A DNA stretch of 64,000 nucleotides from Pseudomonadota bacterium (GCA_021809435.1 JAKBAD010000001.1:1-64000), one strand, 5' to 3'. Shown: positions 48,467-58,242, counted from the first letter of the stretch. Program-made: numbers and translations. The notes: generated by a model not told the origin, from the letters alone.

Positions 48467-51247
48467 TCAGGCCGCCGGGCGCTTGGCGGTGGGGGGCGGG
48501 TCTTCGGCGGTGGGGGTGAGGGCGGCGAGCAGCGCCTGGCGGAGCTGGTAGAGCTTGCGCTCATTCTCGACTTTCATGCCGAACACGTCTTTGACATAGA
48601 ACACGTCAACCGCGCGCACGCCGTAGGTGGTGACATGGGCGGAGGCGATTTGCAGTCCCTCTTCGGAGATGGCGGCGGTGACATCGTGCAGCAGGCCGGG
48701 GCGGTCGCGGCCATTGACCTCGATGACGGTGTGGCGGTTCGACGCCCGGTTATCGACCACCACGCGCGGCGGTACGTGCATGGCGCGCATGCGGGCGGGT
48801 ACCACGCTCTTGGTCGCCTTGCGGATTTCGCTGGCCAGGCGCAGCCGGCCGGAGAGGGCTTGCTCGATGAGGGTGGCGAGGCGCGCCAGGCGGTGGGGCG
48901 TGTCGAACGGGCCGCCCATGGCGTCTTGAATCCAGAACGTGTCGAGGGCCATGCCGTCTGTCAAAGTATGGATACGGGCATCGACGATGGAGGCGCCGGC
49001 GATGGCCAGCGCGCCGGCGATGCGCGAGAACAGCCCGGCATGGTCGGCGGTGTAGACGACCACTTCGGTAACCGCGCGGGCGGGCAGGGGCTCGGTTTGC
49101 ACGGTGAGGGGGGCGTGGCGGGCGCGCGCGTCACGGATCATGCGGGCATGGCGCTCGATGCTCTCGGGGTCGAAGCCCAGCCAGTAGGAGGGGTAGCCCA
49201 GCGAGAGGAAATCGTCACGCTCGGCCGGTGCCCAGTCGGCCAGCAGTTCGGAGACGACATCCTTGACGCGGGCGATACGGGTGTCGCGCTCGGTGGTGGA
49301 AAGGCCGCCTTCGAGCACTTCGGCGACGCGGGCATAAAGCTCGCGCAGCAGGGTGGCTTTCCAGCCATTCCACACTTTCGGGGAGACGGCGCGGATATCG
49401 GCGACGGTTAAGATGAGCAGCAGGCGCAGGCGCTCGGGGCTTTGGATGGTGTCGGCGAGGTCGAGGATGGTTTTGGGGTCGTCGATGTCGCGCGAGAACG
49501 CCGTTTGCGAGAGCAGCAGATGGTGGAGCACCAGCCAGGAGACCATTTCGGTCTCCTCGGCCGAGAGGCCGAGCGTGGGGCAGACGGTGAGGGCCAGCTC
49601 GGCGCCGAGCACCGAATGGTCGCCGCCGCGGCCCTTGGCGATGTCGTGCATGACCATGGCCATGTAGAGCGCCCGGCGAGACTGGATCTGGCCGATCAGG
49701 TCGGAGGCGATGGGGGCGATTTCCTTGAGCGACCCGGCCTCGATGGTGTTGAGGTTGCGGATGCACTGCACGGTGTGCACATCGACCGTGTAGACATGGT
49801 AGGTGTCGAACTGCATTTGCCCGACGATGCGCCGCCAATCGGGCAGGAAGCGGCCGAGAATGCCGGATTCGTTGAGGATGCCCATCCACAGGGCCGAGTT
49901 GCACTCGGGGTCGTGCCCGGCCTCGTGCGAGCCGCAGAGCAGGTTCATGAACAGGGCGGCGGCGTCTTTGTTGCCGCGCAGCTCGGCGCCCAGATGTGCC
50001 GAGCGGATGAGCGCGCGCCGCGCCAGGGGGTGGAGTTCGAGCTTGCGGTCGCGGGCCTCGATGAGGATGCGGAAGATGGAGGTGGGGTCGGTGGCGGGGT
50101 CGTGGCCGGGGGCGAAGAGAATCTGGCCATCGGCCAGCACGAAGCCTTCGGAGATCAGGGCCTTGTCGGTCTCGGCGGCGATGGCGGGCGGGCCGAGCGC
50201 GGCGCGGATGAGGGCGGGCTCGAACACGGCGGTGACGCGCGCCACCTCGCGCACCATGAGGAAATAATGGCGCATGAAGCGCTCGACGCCATCTTGGCGG
50301 CCATGGCGGGTATAGCCCATGCGCGCGCCGACCACGGGCTGCAGATCGAAGGTCAGGCGTTCCTCGGCGCGGCCGGCGACGTAATGGAGGTGGAAGCGCA
50401 CGGTCCAGAGATATTCCCAGGCACGCTTGCAGGCGCGGGCCTCGGTTTCGGTCAGGATGCCGCCGCCCGGCGCCTCCTTGCCCACCAGCTCGGACATGGC
50501 GAAGGTGTTGAACACATAGCGCGCCAGCCAATAGAGCGTTTGCAGATCGCGCAGGCCGCCGCGCCCTTCCTTGACGTTGGGCTCGACCATGAAGGGCGTG
50601 TCGCCGAAGCGTTTATGGCGGGCGTCGCGCTCGGCCTGTTTGGCGGTGATGTATTCAGACGGGCCTTCCAAGGCGCAATCGGCGCGGAAGGCGGTTTGGA
50701 ATTCGGCGAAAAGCGGCCGGTCTCCGGCCAGGCAGCGGGCATCGAGCAGGGAGGTGCGGATGGTGACATCGCCCTTGGCTTCCGACAGGCACTCGGAGAC
50801 CGAGCGCGTGGCATGGCCAACCTTGAGCCCCAGATCCCACAGGAAATAGAGCATGAACTGGACCGCCTGATCGAGCGCGCGCGAGGGCGGGCCGGCATAG
50901 AGGAAGAGCAGGTCGATGTCGGAAAAAGGCGCCAGGGTGGCGCGGCCATAGCCGCCCGTGGCCGCGACGGCGAGGCGGCTGCGGGCATCTTGCGGAACGG
51001 ATTTGAGGGTGTAGGCGAGCAGCGCCGAGACCAGCTCGTCCATCAGCCGTGAGTGCAAGCGCGCGGCCTGGAGGCCGTTCAGCCCCTCCTTCTCGAAACG
51101 CAGCTGGACATGGCTTTGCAGCCGCCCAAGCTGGCGGCGGAAGGCGCTGAGCGCGGCTTCGCGCAAGGGCAGCTCGGGGGCGGTGAGCAGCAGGGCAAGC
51201 TCATGGGCGATTTCGGGCGACTTCGTCATTTCGGGCATGTCGGGCAA
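48467..51247 (-). CDS. glnD: PII uridylyltransferase / uridylyl-removing enzyme
   Basis: 926 residues. Nucleotidyltransferase motif GGYGRATLAPFSDIDLLFLY (about 93-112), HD domain with VMHDIAKGRGGDHS, and two C-terminal ACT domains (VVYTADHAGLFSRIAGALA; VNGRDRPGLLHDVTAAISEEG). Senses glutamine and modifies PII, setting nitrogen regulation. Starts 6 nt after mutS; ATG codons at 51238 and 51229 are alternative starts. Ends 1 nt before a small membrane protein gene. Confidence 0.95.
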   Translation of the reverse strand: MPDMPEMTKSPEIAHELALLLTAPELPLREAALSAFRRQLGRLQSHVQLRFEKEGLNGLQAARLHSRLMDELVSALLAYTLKSVPQDARSRLAVAATGGYGRATLAPFSDIDLLFLYAGPPSRALDQAVQFMLYFLWDLGLKVGHATRSVSECLSEAKGDVTIRTSLLDARCLAGDRPLFAEFQTAFRADCALEGPSEYITAKQAERDARHKRFGDTPFMVEPNVKEGRGGLRDLQTLYWLARYVFNTFAMSELVGKEAPGGGILTETEARACKRAWEYLWTVRFHLHYVAGRAEERLTFDLQPVVGARMGYTRHGRQDGVERFMRHYFLMVREVARVTAVFEPALIRAALGPPAIAAETDKALISEGFVLADGQILFAPGHDPATDPTSIFRILIEARDRKLELHPLARRALIRSAHLGAELRGNKDAAALFMNLLCGSHEAGHDPECNSALWMGILNESGILGRFLPDWRRIVGQMQFDTYHVYTVDVHTVQCIRNLNTIEAGSLKEIAPIASDLIGQIQSRRALYMAMVMHDIAKGRGGDHSVLGAELALTVCPTLGLSAEETEMVSWLVLHHLLLSQTAFSRDIDDPKTILDLADTIQSPERLRLLLILTVADIRAVSPKVWNGWKATLLRELYARVAEVLEGGLSTTERDTRIARVKDVVSELLADWAPAERDDFLSLGYPSYWLGFDPESIERHARMIRDARARHAPLTVQTEPLPARAVTEVVVYTADHAGLFSRIAGALAIAGASIVDARIHTLTDGMALDTFWIQDAMGGPFDTPHRLARLATLIEQALSGRLRLASEIRKATKSVVPARMRAMHVPPRVVVDNRASNRHTVIEVNGRDRPGLLHDVTAAISEEGLQIASAHVTTYGVRAVDVFYVKDVFGMKVENERKLYQLRQALLAALTPTAEDPPPTAKRPAA

Positions 51248-51253
51248 GGTAGA

Positions 51254-53899
51254 TCAATCCGTCTTGGCTTGGAAAGCATCTCGCGCAGGCGAGCTGCGCG
51301 TTTGCGCGGGGGCGGCATGCATGTCGCGCGCGGTTTGGCGTAGCTCGTAGAGCCGGGCCAGAGCCTCGCGGGGGGTGAGGGTGTCGGGGTCGAGGCTGAG
51401 CAGCTGCGCGGCCAGGGGGGAAGGCGCGGCGGGTTCGGGTTCTGGCGCGGCGGCGAACAGGGGGAGCGGCGCGGCGGCGGCGGTGCCGCGCTCGGCGGCC
51501 TTGAGCAGGGCTTCGGCGCGTTTGGTCACGGGCTCGGGCACGCCGGCCAGACGGGCCACATGCACGCCCCAGCTGCGCGCCGCGGCGCCTTCCACAACCT
51601 CGTGCATGAATATCACTTCCCCGCGATATTCCTTCACCTTCATGGTAAAGGGCTGAAGCCGGGCCAGGGCCTCGGCCAACTGCACTAGCTCATGGAAATG
51701 TGTAGCAAATATGGCACGGGAGCGGTTGGCGTTGTGCAGGGTTTCCAGCACCGCCTGGGCGATGGCCAGACCATCGCGCGTGCCAGTGCCGCGACCGATT
51801 TCATCGACGATGACGAAGCTTTTAGGCCCGGCCTGGTGGAGGATCGCCGCGGTTTCGGTCATTTCGACCATGAAGGTGGAGCGGCCCGAGGCCAGATCGT
51901 CGGCGGCGCCGACGCGCGAGAACAGCCGGTCGACCAAGCCAAGGCGCATGGCGGCGGCGGGCACGGGCAGGCCGCTCTGGGCCAGTACCACCAGCAGGGC
52001 GTTTTGGCGCAGATAGGTGGATTTGCCCGCCATGTTGGGGCCGGTGAGCAGCATGAGCCGCTGGGGGGCGGAGAGGTTGGCGTGGTTGGGGATGAAACGC
52101 TCGCCGGGGGGAAGCGCGGCCTCGACCACGGGATGGCGGCCGGACTCGATTTCGAAGCTTTCATCCTCGGTCAGTTCGGGGCAGACGAAGCGACCCGAGG
52201 CGCTGAGATGGGCGGCTGATTGCAGCACATCGAGGAGGGCGAGGCTCTCGGCGCAGGCGGCCAGGGCGCGGGCATGGGCGAGGGTTTCGCGGATTAACCC
52301 CGCGAACAGCTCGCGCTCGCGGGCGCCGGCGCGAAAGGCCGCTTCGGTGATGCGCTGGTCGAGGGCGGCAAGCTCCGGGTGGGTGAAGCGCGCGCCATTG
52401 GCCATGCCTTGGCGCAGTTGCAGCTCGGGATGGGCGCGCAGCCCCTCGACCGCGGCGGCGGGGGCTTCGAGCACATAGCCGAGCTGGGCGTGGTGGCGGA
52501 TTTTGAGGGTAGGCACGTTGTAACGCGCCGCCAGCTCGGACTGGAAGGCGGCGATGACCTGGCGGGTATCGTCGCGGAGCGCGCGCTCGGAATCGAGCGT
52601 GTCATCGAACCCCGGGGCGATGGCGCCGCCATCTTCGAGGCGCAGCGGTGCGGGCTCGGCCAGCGCGTGGGCAAGGGTGGCGGCGAGGCCAGGGGCGGGG
52701 GTGAGGTGGGCGGCGGCGTGATCGAGCAGGGCAATGCCCCGAGGCAGCAGGGGGGCTAAGCCGGCGGCCAGTTTGAGCCCGGCGCGGATGGCGGCGAGGT
52801 CGCGCGGGGAGGCGCGGCCGAGCGCTATGCGCGAGAGGGCGCGGGCCATGTCCGGCGCGCCTTTGAGCTGGTCGCGAATCTCCCCCAGTTGGGGGGTGTC
52901 GCGCAGCGCCAGCCACGCGGCTTGGCGGGCAGTGAGGCTGGGCAGGTCGTAGAGCGGGGCGCTGAGCCAGGTGGCGAGCAGCCGCGCGCCCGCCGCGCTG
53001 ACCGTGCGCTTGATGCTGGCCAGCAGGCTGCCGGCTTCCTCGCCCGTGCGGTTGGTGAGCAGTTCGAGGCTTTGGCGGGTCGCGGCATCCATGGCCAGAC
53101 GGCCCTGGAGACCGGCGCTGACGGGCGGCGAGAGGCGCGGCTCGGCGCCCATTTGGGTGGCGGTGAGATAGGAGAGCAGCGTGGCGCCGGCCAGGGCCTC
53201 GGGGGCGGTGAAATCGCCGAAGGCATCGAGGCTGGCGGCGCCGAATTTATGGGCGATGGCGCGGCGGGCGGCGTCTTCATCGGCGGGTAGGGCGAGCGCC
53301 ATGCGGCTGATATCGACCCGTTTGGGCGTGAAGGGGCCGAGCTCGACGCCGGGCGGGGCGATGATTTCGGCGGCATCGAGCCGGCCGAGCACGGCGAGCA
53401 GGCCGGCTTGGCTGGTGGCCTCGGTTTCGAACAGGCCGGTGGAGATGTCGGCCCAGGCGATGCCGAACTGGCCGGCCTGTTCGCGGATGGCGGCGCAGTA
53501 ATTGGCGCGCCCGGCTTCGAGGAGGGACTCCTCGGTGAGGGTGCCGGGGGTGACGAGGCGCACCACGTCGCGCTTCAGGGGGCCTTTGGCGCCACGCGCC
53601 TTGGCCTCGGCCGGGTCTTCGAGCTGCTCGACGATGGCGACCCGGAAGCCGCGGCGGATGAGGCGGGCGAGGTAGGTTTCGGCCTGGGAGACCGGCACGC
53701 CGCACATGGGGATGGGCTGGCCCTGATGCTGGCCGCGATGGGTGAGGGCGATGTCGAGCGCGCTGGACGCCGCGTGGGCGTCGGCGAAGAACAGCTCGTA
53801 GAAATCGCCCATGCGGAAGAACAGCAGCGCATCTTCGTGCCGCGCCTTGATGGCGAACCATTGGGCCATCGCGGGGGAAGCACCGGTAGCATCACTCAT
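51254..53899 (-). CDS. mutS: DNA mismatch repair protein MutS
   Basis: 881 residues. The mismatch-reading motif is in LLFFRMGDFYELFF at the N-terminus. Walker A is LTGPNMAGKSTYLRQ, and signature segments include VDEIGRGTGTRDGLAIA and ATHFHELVQL. ATG at 53899 (MSDATGASPAMAQW) matches the family; an upstream ATG at 53917 is possible. The mutS-glnD adjacency is common in alphaproteobacteria. Confidence 0.95.
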   Translation of the reverse strand: MSDATGASPAMAQWFAIKARHEDALLFFRMGDFYELFFADAHAASSALDIALTHRGQHQGQPIPMCGVPVSQAETYLARLIRRGFRVAIVEQLEDPAEAKARGAKGPLKRDVVRLVTPGTLTEESLLEAGRANYCAAIREQAGQFGIAWADISTGLFETEATSQAGLLAVLGRLDAAEIIAPPGVELGPFTPKRVDISRMALALPADEDAARRAIAHKFGAASLDAFGDFTAPEALAGATLLSYLTATQMGAEPRLSPPVSAGLQGRLAMDAATRQSLELLTNRTGEEAGSLLASIKRTVSAAGARLLATWLSAPLYDLPSLTARQAAWLALRDTPQLGEIRDQLKGAPDMARALSRIALGRASPRDLAAIRAGLKLAAGLAPLLPRGIALLDHAAAHLTPAPGLAATLAHALAEPAPLRLEDGGAIAPGFDDTLDSERALRDDTRQVIAAFQSELAARYNVPTLKIRHHAQLGYVLEAPAAAVEGLRAHPELQLRQGMANGARFTHPELAALDQRITEAAFRAGARERELFAGLIRETLAHARALAACAESLALLDVLQSAAHLSASGRFVCPELTEDESFEIESGRHPVVEAALPPGERFIPNHANLSAPQRLMLLTGPNMAGKSTYLRQNALLVVLAQSGLPVPAAAMRLGLVDRLFSRVGAADDLASGRSTFMVEMTETAAILHQAGPKSFVIVDEIGRGTGTRDGLAIAQAVLETLHNANRSRAIFATHFHELVQLAEALARLQPFTMKVKEYRGEVIFMHEVVEGAAARSWGVHVARLAGVPEPVTKRAEALLKAAERGTAAAAPLPLFAAAPEPEPAAPSPLAAQLLSLDPDTLTPREALARLYELRQTARDMHAAPAQTRSSPARDAFQAKTD

Positions 53900-54003
53900 G
53901 ACCCGGCATTTAGCCATGCCGGCCGCGCGCGGCCAAGGGGGGCGAGCCCATAAACTGCGCCTGTGGGGTTTATTTAAAGTATTGATATGATTTAAATTAT
54001 TGA

Positions 54004-54032
54004 GGGAGGTGGGGATTTCTCAAAAACCTCCC
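54004..54032 (-). terminator. Possible terminator of the GGDEF-EAL gene
   Basis: GGGAGGT...ACCTCCC stem located 27 bp after the stop at 54059, in an AT-rich stretch (53970-54005). Loop is long (15 nt); confidence is modest. Confidence 0.4.
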
Positions 54033-54058
54033 GTGAATTCCCGGCCAGCGCCGCTTTT

Positions 54059-56575
54059 TTACAACACCGCGCCGGCATTGGCGGGGGGTGGGGTGGCGCG
54101 GTCGGTTTCGCTGGCGCGCAGGGCTTCGAGGAAGCGGGCTGGAGGCAGGGGGCGGTGGAAGAAATAGCCCTGGCCCTGAGTGCAGCCATAGGCGCTGAGC
54201 AGCACGAGCTGTTCCTCGTTCTCAACCCCTTCGGCGGTGACCACCATGTTCATGCGCTCGGCCAGACCGATGATGGCCAGGATGATCGAGCTGTCGTCTT
54301 TTTCGTAGCCGAGATCACGGATGAAGGAGCGGTCGATCTTGATTTTGTCGAACGGGAAGCGGCGCAGATAGGAGAGCGAGGAATAGCCGGTGCCGAAATC
54401 ATCGAGCGCGATGCGCACGCCCAGGCTGTGCAACTGCCAGAGCGCATATTCGGTTTGCGTGTTGCTCTCGAGCATGACCGATTCGACGATTTCGACCTCC
54501 AGCCGCTCAGGGGGCAGGCCGGATTCGCTCAGCGCGGCCTTGATGCTGTCGAGCAGGGCGGGGTCGCGGAATTGCAGCGGCGAGAGATTGACGGCGATGC
54601 TGATGGGCGCGGGCCAGGTGGCGGCGGTTTTGCAGGCCTCGAACAGCACCCAGTTGCCGATCTCGTTGATCTGGCCGGACTCTTCGGCGATGGGGATGAA
54701 TTCGGCCGGGCTGATGAGGCCGCGCTCGGGGTCGCGCCAGCGGATGAGCGCCTCGGCGCCGGTGATGCGTTTGCTGGTGAGGTCGATGAGGGGCTGGTAT
54801 TCGAGATAGAACTCGCCGCCGGTGAGCGCGCGGCGCAGGCCGGCCTGCATCTGGCGCCGGCCTTGCAGGCGCTGGTCCATCGCGGGGTCGTAGAGGCGCG
54901 CGACGCCGCGCCCCTCGGCCTTGGCGCGGTAGAGGGCGAGATCGGCGTTTTTCATTAATTTACTGGGCGTTTTGCCGTCTTGCGGGGCTGTGGTGAGGCC
55001 GATGGACATGCCGATATGGGCGAGTTGGCCATCGAACCGATAGGGGCGGCTGATGCGCTCGATGATGCGGGCGGCGACGCGCAACGCCTCCTCGATGTCG
55101 TTGGTATATAGAATAATGGCGAACTCATCGCCACCGAGGCGGGCGGCGATGTCGCCTTGGCGCATGGCGCCCTTCAGGCGCTCGGCCACCGCCACCAGCA
55201 CGGCATCGCCGGTGGCGTGGCCGAGCGTGTCGTTGATGAGCTTGAAATTATCCAGATCCAGGCAAAGCAGGGCGATGCCGTGCTGATCGGCGTGGGTGCA
55301 GGCCTCGTGCAGCAACTCGGAGAACAGCACGCGGTTGGGGAGTTTGGTCAGGCTGTCATGGCGGGCGAGGAAGGCGATTTGTTCCTGCTGGCGGCGCTGG
55401 CCGGTAATGTCGGAGCCGACACCGTGATAGCCGGCGAAATGGCCGCGCTTGTCGAGGATGGGCTTGCCGGTGAGCGACCAGAAACGTTGCTCGCCCTCGA
55501 CGATCACGGGCACCACCAGGTCGCGGAAGGGGGAGCGTTCATCCATGGCGCGCATGAGCCGGGCGATGGCGGGATCGGGGAGGCCGTTGCGCTCGATGAC
55601 GGGGCCGAGCAGGGCGGCGGGCAGCTTGCCGGTGAACCCCTCGGGCGCGCGGCGGGCCACTTGCGCGAGGCGCGGGCTGACGGGTTGCAGCTCGAGGGCG
55701 GCGTTGGCCTCCCACAGCCAATCCGAGGCGCTTTCCTCGAAATCGCGCAGCAGCAGCTTGATGACCTCGGCATTTTCCTCGAGCCGGATGGCGCCGATGG
55801 CGCGCTCATTGAGCCGGCGGTTGAGGTAGAGGATGCAAAAGCCGGTAAGCAGCATGAAGGAGAGCAAATCGAAGATGGCGAAGCAATCGGCCACGCCCGA
55901 GACGATGACCGCCATGCCGATGCCGATGGAAACCGGCAGCCAATAGGCCAGCGCGCACAGGGCCGGTGAGACCATGACCGGTGTGGCCAGACAGCCGACC
56001 ATGACGCCATAGAGCATGGAAAGCTGGGCCGGATGAGCCGAGCTGGCCAGGGCGGTGAGCAACAGCGACCAGGAGATGCCGAGCAGCACCAGCAGTTGGC
56101 TCATGAAGGTGATATAACGCTTGGCGTGGCGCGCGGTGGGGTGGCGCTGGCGGACCCAGAGGGCGGCGCTGACCACGATGACGAGGTAGCAGAGCAGCAC
56201 CGAGGCCATGCCGGTGATGCGCCAGGGGTCGCCGGAATTGTGCCAGAAATCCCAGTAGAGCAGACCGGCGGTGCTGACGCCGAGCAGTGAGATGGCGGTG
56301 ATGAGATAGGAAAAATCGGTTGCCTGGTCGAGTAGCAGACGCTCGGCGATGCCAGGCATGACGTGGGTGTCTTCGAGCAGCCCCGCCAGATGGCGCACGC
56401 GCACAACCAGCCGCCTCAGCCTTTGACCAAGGCCAAAACCGGCGGCCTTGGGCGCCGTGGTGCCGTATCTGTGTGCCGAAATCAGCCCCTCCGAAATGCT
56501 AAACCGTAACGACTGGGAGGCCCGGGTTCGAGTCGATGACCCGATCCTTGGAAAACCACGCCGTGGATGCCTCAA
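54059..56575 (-). CDS. Membrane GGDEF-EAL cyclic-di-GMP protein
   Basis: 838 residues at maximum. Several membrane helices between about 90 and 250 (integral sensor), a PAS-like segment (about 285-410), GGDEF intact at 481-485 (RLGGDEFAII) and EAL intact at 608-610 (GAEALIRW), with DDFGTGYSSLSYLRRFPFDKIKID and the end of the EAL domain complete. Both catalytic motifs look competent, so it may synthesise or degrade c-di-GMP depending on the signal. The first about 55-75 residues are atypical, and GTG codons near residue 58 or the ATG at residue 73 could be the true start. Divergent from the FeeM-like gene. Confidence 0.9.
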   Translation of the reverse strand: MRHPRRGFPRIGSSTRTRASQSLRFSISEGLISAHRYGTTAPKAAGFGLGQRLRRLVVRVRHLAGLLEDTHVMPGIAERLLLDQATDFSYLITAISLLGVSTAGLLYWDFWHNSGDPWRITGMASVLLCYLVIVVSAALWVRQRHPTARHAKRYITFMSQLLVLLGISWSLLLTALASSAHPAQLSMLYGVMVGCLATPVMVSPALCALAYWLPVSIGIGMAVIVSGVADCFAIFDLLSFMLLTGFCILYLNRRLNERAIGAIRLEENAEVIKLLLRDFEESASDWLWEANAALELQPVSPRLAQVARRAPEGFTGKLPAALLGPVIERNGLPDPAIARLMRAMDERSPFRDLVVPVIVEGEQRFWSLTGKPILDKRGHFAGYHGVGSDITGQRRQQEQIAFLARHDSLTKLPNRVLFSELLHEACTHADQHGIALLCLDLDNFKLINDTLGHATGDAVLVAVAERLKGAMRQGDIAARLGGDEFAIILYTNDIEEALRVAARIIERISRPYRFDGQLAHIGMSIGLTTAPQDGKTPSKLMKNADLALYRAKAEGRGVARLYDPAMDQRLQGRRQMQAGLRRALTGGEFYLEYQPLIDLTSKRITGAEALIRWRDPERGLISPAEFIPIAEESGQINEIGNWVLFEACKTAATWPAPISIAVNLSPLQFRDPALLDSIKAALSESGLPPERLEVEIVESVMLESNTQTEYALWQLHSLGVRIALDDFGTGYSSLSYLRRFPFDKIKIDRSFIRDLGYEKDDSSIILAIIGLAERMNMVVTAEGVENEEQLVLLSAYGCTQGQGYFFHRPLPPARFLEALRASETDRATPPPANAGAVL

Positions 56576-56698
56576 CCTTAACGGTAGATCACAGCGATCG
56601 CACGCATTTTTTTATTTTTCATGGAGCGGCGCTGGAGGGGTGCAAACGGCGGAGGAGCGCTGGGCTGGCGAGCCTAAAACAACAGCTTCACAAAAATA

Positions 56699-56714
56699 CT
56701 TAAGGTTTCTTAAG
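56699..56714. promoter_or_regulatory. Dyad in the GGDEF-EAL / FeeM-like divergent region
   Basis: CTTAAG-GTTT-CTTAAG, two copies of a 6-bp palindrome 4 bp apart, about 120 bp before the FeeM-like ATG, in a 257-bp gap between divergent genes. No lux-box consensus was seen. The remaining part of the gap holds only AT-rich promoter-like sequence. Confidence 0.35.
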
Positions 56715-56832
56715 AGGTTAGGATTCGCATCCGGCGCTGATCGCTGATGGGCCGGGCGGCGATTCATGATGCACGCCGAACGTGAAATGGTTAAAAATTC
56801 CTCTTGTTTTGGTTGAACCTCAGGAGGACAAA

Positions 56833-57567
56833 ATGTCTGCTTTACAGATTATGACGACGAACATCATGCGCGGCGCGCTGGCGGCCGCGCCGCTGCCCGA
56901 AGGCTATACCGCGCGCATGGCGCTCGATGAGCAAACCAAGCGTGAGGCTTATGCCATCCGCCATGCCTCGTATCTGGCGGGTGGCTATATCGACCCGCGG
57001 CCCGATGGGCTGTTTTCGGATGCTGATGATTTGCGCCCGAACCAGCAATGCGTGGTGGTTTACAAGGACGGCAAGCCCGCGGCCTCGATGCGGCTGAGCA
57101 CGCTTGATTATACACCCGGCCTCGAAGGGTTCGACGAGATTCCGGCGACCCGCATTTTTCCCGAGGAGATGAAGCAGGTGGCGGCGCGCGTGACCCATGG
57201 CCGGCCGCCCAAGATCGCCGAGATCAACCGCCTGGTGCGCCACCCCGATTATCGCGACAGCTATGAGATGGTGTTTATTCTCTACCGTTTCGTGTCGTTT
57301 TTCGTCATCGGGCAGGGCACGGACATGATGGTGAACTGCGTGCGCCGCAACCATACGCCGTTCTATCGGCGCATGCATTTTGGCTATGTCGCCGGGCCGC
57401 GCCGCTATGCGGGAGTGAAGTTCGAGACCAACCTGATGGCCTGCCCGCGGGAAAAATATTTCCGCTCGTGCGAGGAAATTCCGTTCGTGGCCATGAATGA
57501 GGCGAGCTGGGAGGCTTATGCCGGGCTGTTCCGGGGCGAAACCGTTAACGTGTTCGTGGAGGGCTGA
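56833..57567 (+). CDS. FeeM/LuxI-like N-acyltransferase (putative N-acyl amino acid or homoserine-lactone synthase)
   Basis: 244 residues with GNAT-type autoinducer-synthase layout: REAYAIRHASYLAGG, acidic FSDADD, PAASMRLST and AEINRLVRHPDYR, which correspond to the conserved Arg, Asp, Arg and Glu/Arg positions of LuxI/FeeM enzymes. FeeM makes long-chain N-acyl tyrosine from acyl-ACP. A perfect AGGAGG precedes the ATG at 56833. No luxR gene lies nearby, which favours FeeM over LuxI. A methyltransferase gene follows after 3 nt. Confidence 0.75.
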   Translation: MSALQIMTTNIMRGALAAAPLPEGYTARMALDEQTKREAYAIRHASYLAGGYIDPRPDGLFSDADDLRPNQQCVVVYKDGKPAASMRLSTLDYTPGLEGFDEIPATRIFPEEMKQVAARVTHGRPPKIAEINRLVRHPDYRDSYEMVFILYRFVSFFVIGQGTDMMVNCVRRNHTPFYRRMHFGYVAGPRRYAGVKFETNLMACPREKYFRSCEEIPFVAMNEASWEAYAGLFRGETVNVFVEG

Positions 57568-57570
57568 GCC

Positions 57571-58122
57571 ATGAGCCAGATTGCTGTTTCGGTCACCGGC
57601 CTGGCTGGGCTTGCCTGTTTTGTGGCGTTCTCGTGGGGGGTGCGCGGGCATTTTCGCTCAACGGGCGCCATGCCGCGTGGCATGCAGCTGACCAGCGCGC
57701 TCTCGCTTGGCTTCGCGCTGCTGTTTTTCTGGAACATCGCCCATGGCGTGAGCGGGATGTGGGGGCTGGCTTTGGCGCTGTTCGCGGCCGGGCTTGGGGT
57801 GTTTGGCTGGGCGGTCTCGGCCAGCCGCAAGACCCCGCCGACGCTGGCCTTTGATACCGACCTGCCGAGTTTTTTGCTCAAATCCGGCCCCTATCGCCAT
57901 GTGCGCCACCCGTTCTACCTGGCTTATGTGCTGTTCTGGCTGGGCACGGCGCTGGCGGTGCCAGGGCTGGTGGGCTGGGCCGCGCCGGTGGTGATGACCG
58001 CGCTCTATGCCCATGCGGCGAGCAAGGAGGAGCGGAAGTTCGAGCGCTCCGGATTGGCGGCTGATTATGCCGCTTACCGGGCCAAGGCCGGCATGTTCTG
58101 GCCTCGGCTATTGGCGGGCTGA
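57571..58122 (+). CDS. Isoprenylcysteine carboxyl methyltransferase-family membrane methyltransferase
   Basis: 183 residues with four to five membrane helices and the SAM-binding ICMT/PEMT signature GPYRHVRHPFYLAYVLF followed by ASKEERKFERSG and DYAAYRAKAGMF. Bacterial members methylate small hydrophobic carboxylates or lipids. Three nucleotides separate it from the FeeM-like gene, so its substrate may be the acyl product of that enzyme. This is inference from gene order. Confidence 0.82.
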   Translation: MSQIAVSVTGLAGLACFVAFSWGVRGHFRSTGAMPRGMQLTSALSLGFALLFFWNIAHGVSGMWGLALALFAAGLGVFGWAVSASRKTPPTLAFDTDLPSFLLKSGPYRHVRHPFYLAYVLFWLGTALAVPGLVGWAAPVVMTALYAHAASKEERKFERSGLAADYAAYRAKAGMFWPRLLAG

Positions 58123-58127
58123 AGGGC

Positions 58128-58155
58128 GGGGCCGGCCCAGGCAGGGCCGGCCCGC
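58128..58155. repeat. GC-rich repeat hairpin after the methyltransferase gene
   Basis: GGGGCCGGCCCAGGCAGGGCCGGCCC, two copies of GGGCCGGCCC 5 bp apart that can form a very stable stem just after the stop at 58122. It may attenuate read-through towards rpmJ. There is no T-run. Confidence 0.35.
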
Positions 58156-58181
58156 ACGCTGGGGCGCTAAAGGGAAGACAC

Positions 58182-58206
58182 AAAAAACCCGGCCAAGGGC
58201 CGGGTT
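58182..58206 (-). terminator. Rho-independent terminator of rpmJ
   Basis: On the minus strand the stem AACCCGGCC-loop-GGCCGGGTT is followed by TTTTTTG. It lies 36 bp past the rpmJ stop. Confidence 0.85.
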
Positions 58207-58242
58207 GCCTGCGGCGCTGAGCGCCGTGAACCTGTAAGGGCG

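Noticed and set aside
56515-56560. tRNA-like T-arm string GGGTTCGAGTC
   Set aside because: No matching stem, D-arm, anticodon arm or acceptor pairs could be built around it; it lies in the doubtful N-terminal coding part of the GGDEF-EAL gene.
56833-57567. Naming the acyltransferase luxI
   Set aside because: There is no luxR neighbour or lux box, and the overall sequence looks closer to FeeM-type enzymes; the product cannot be fixed from sequence.
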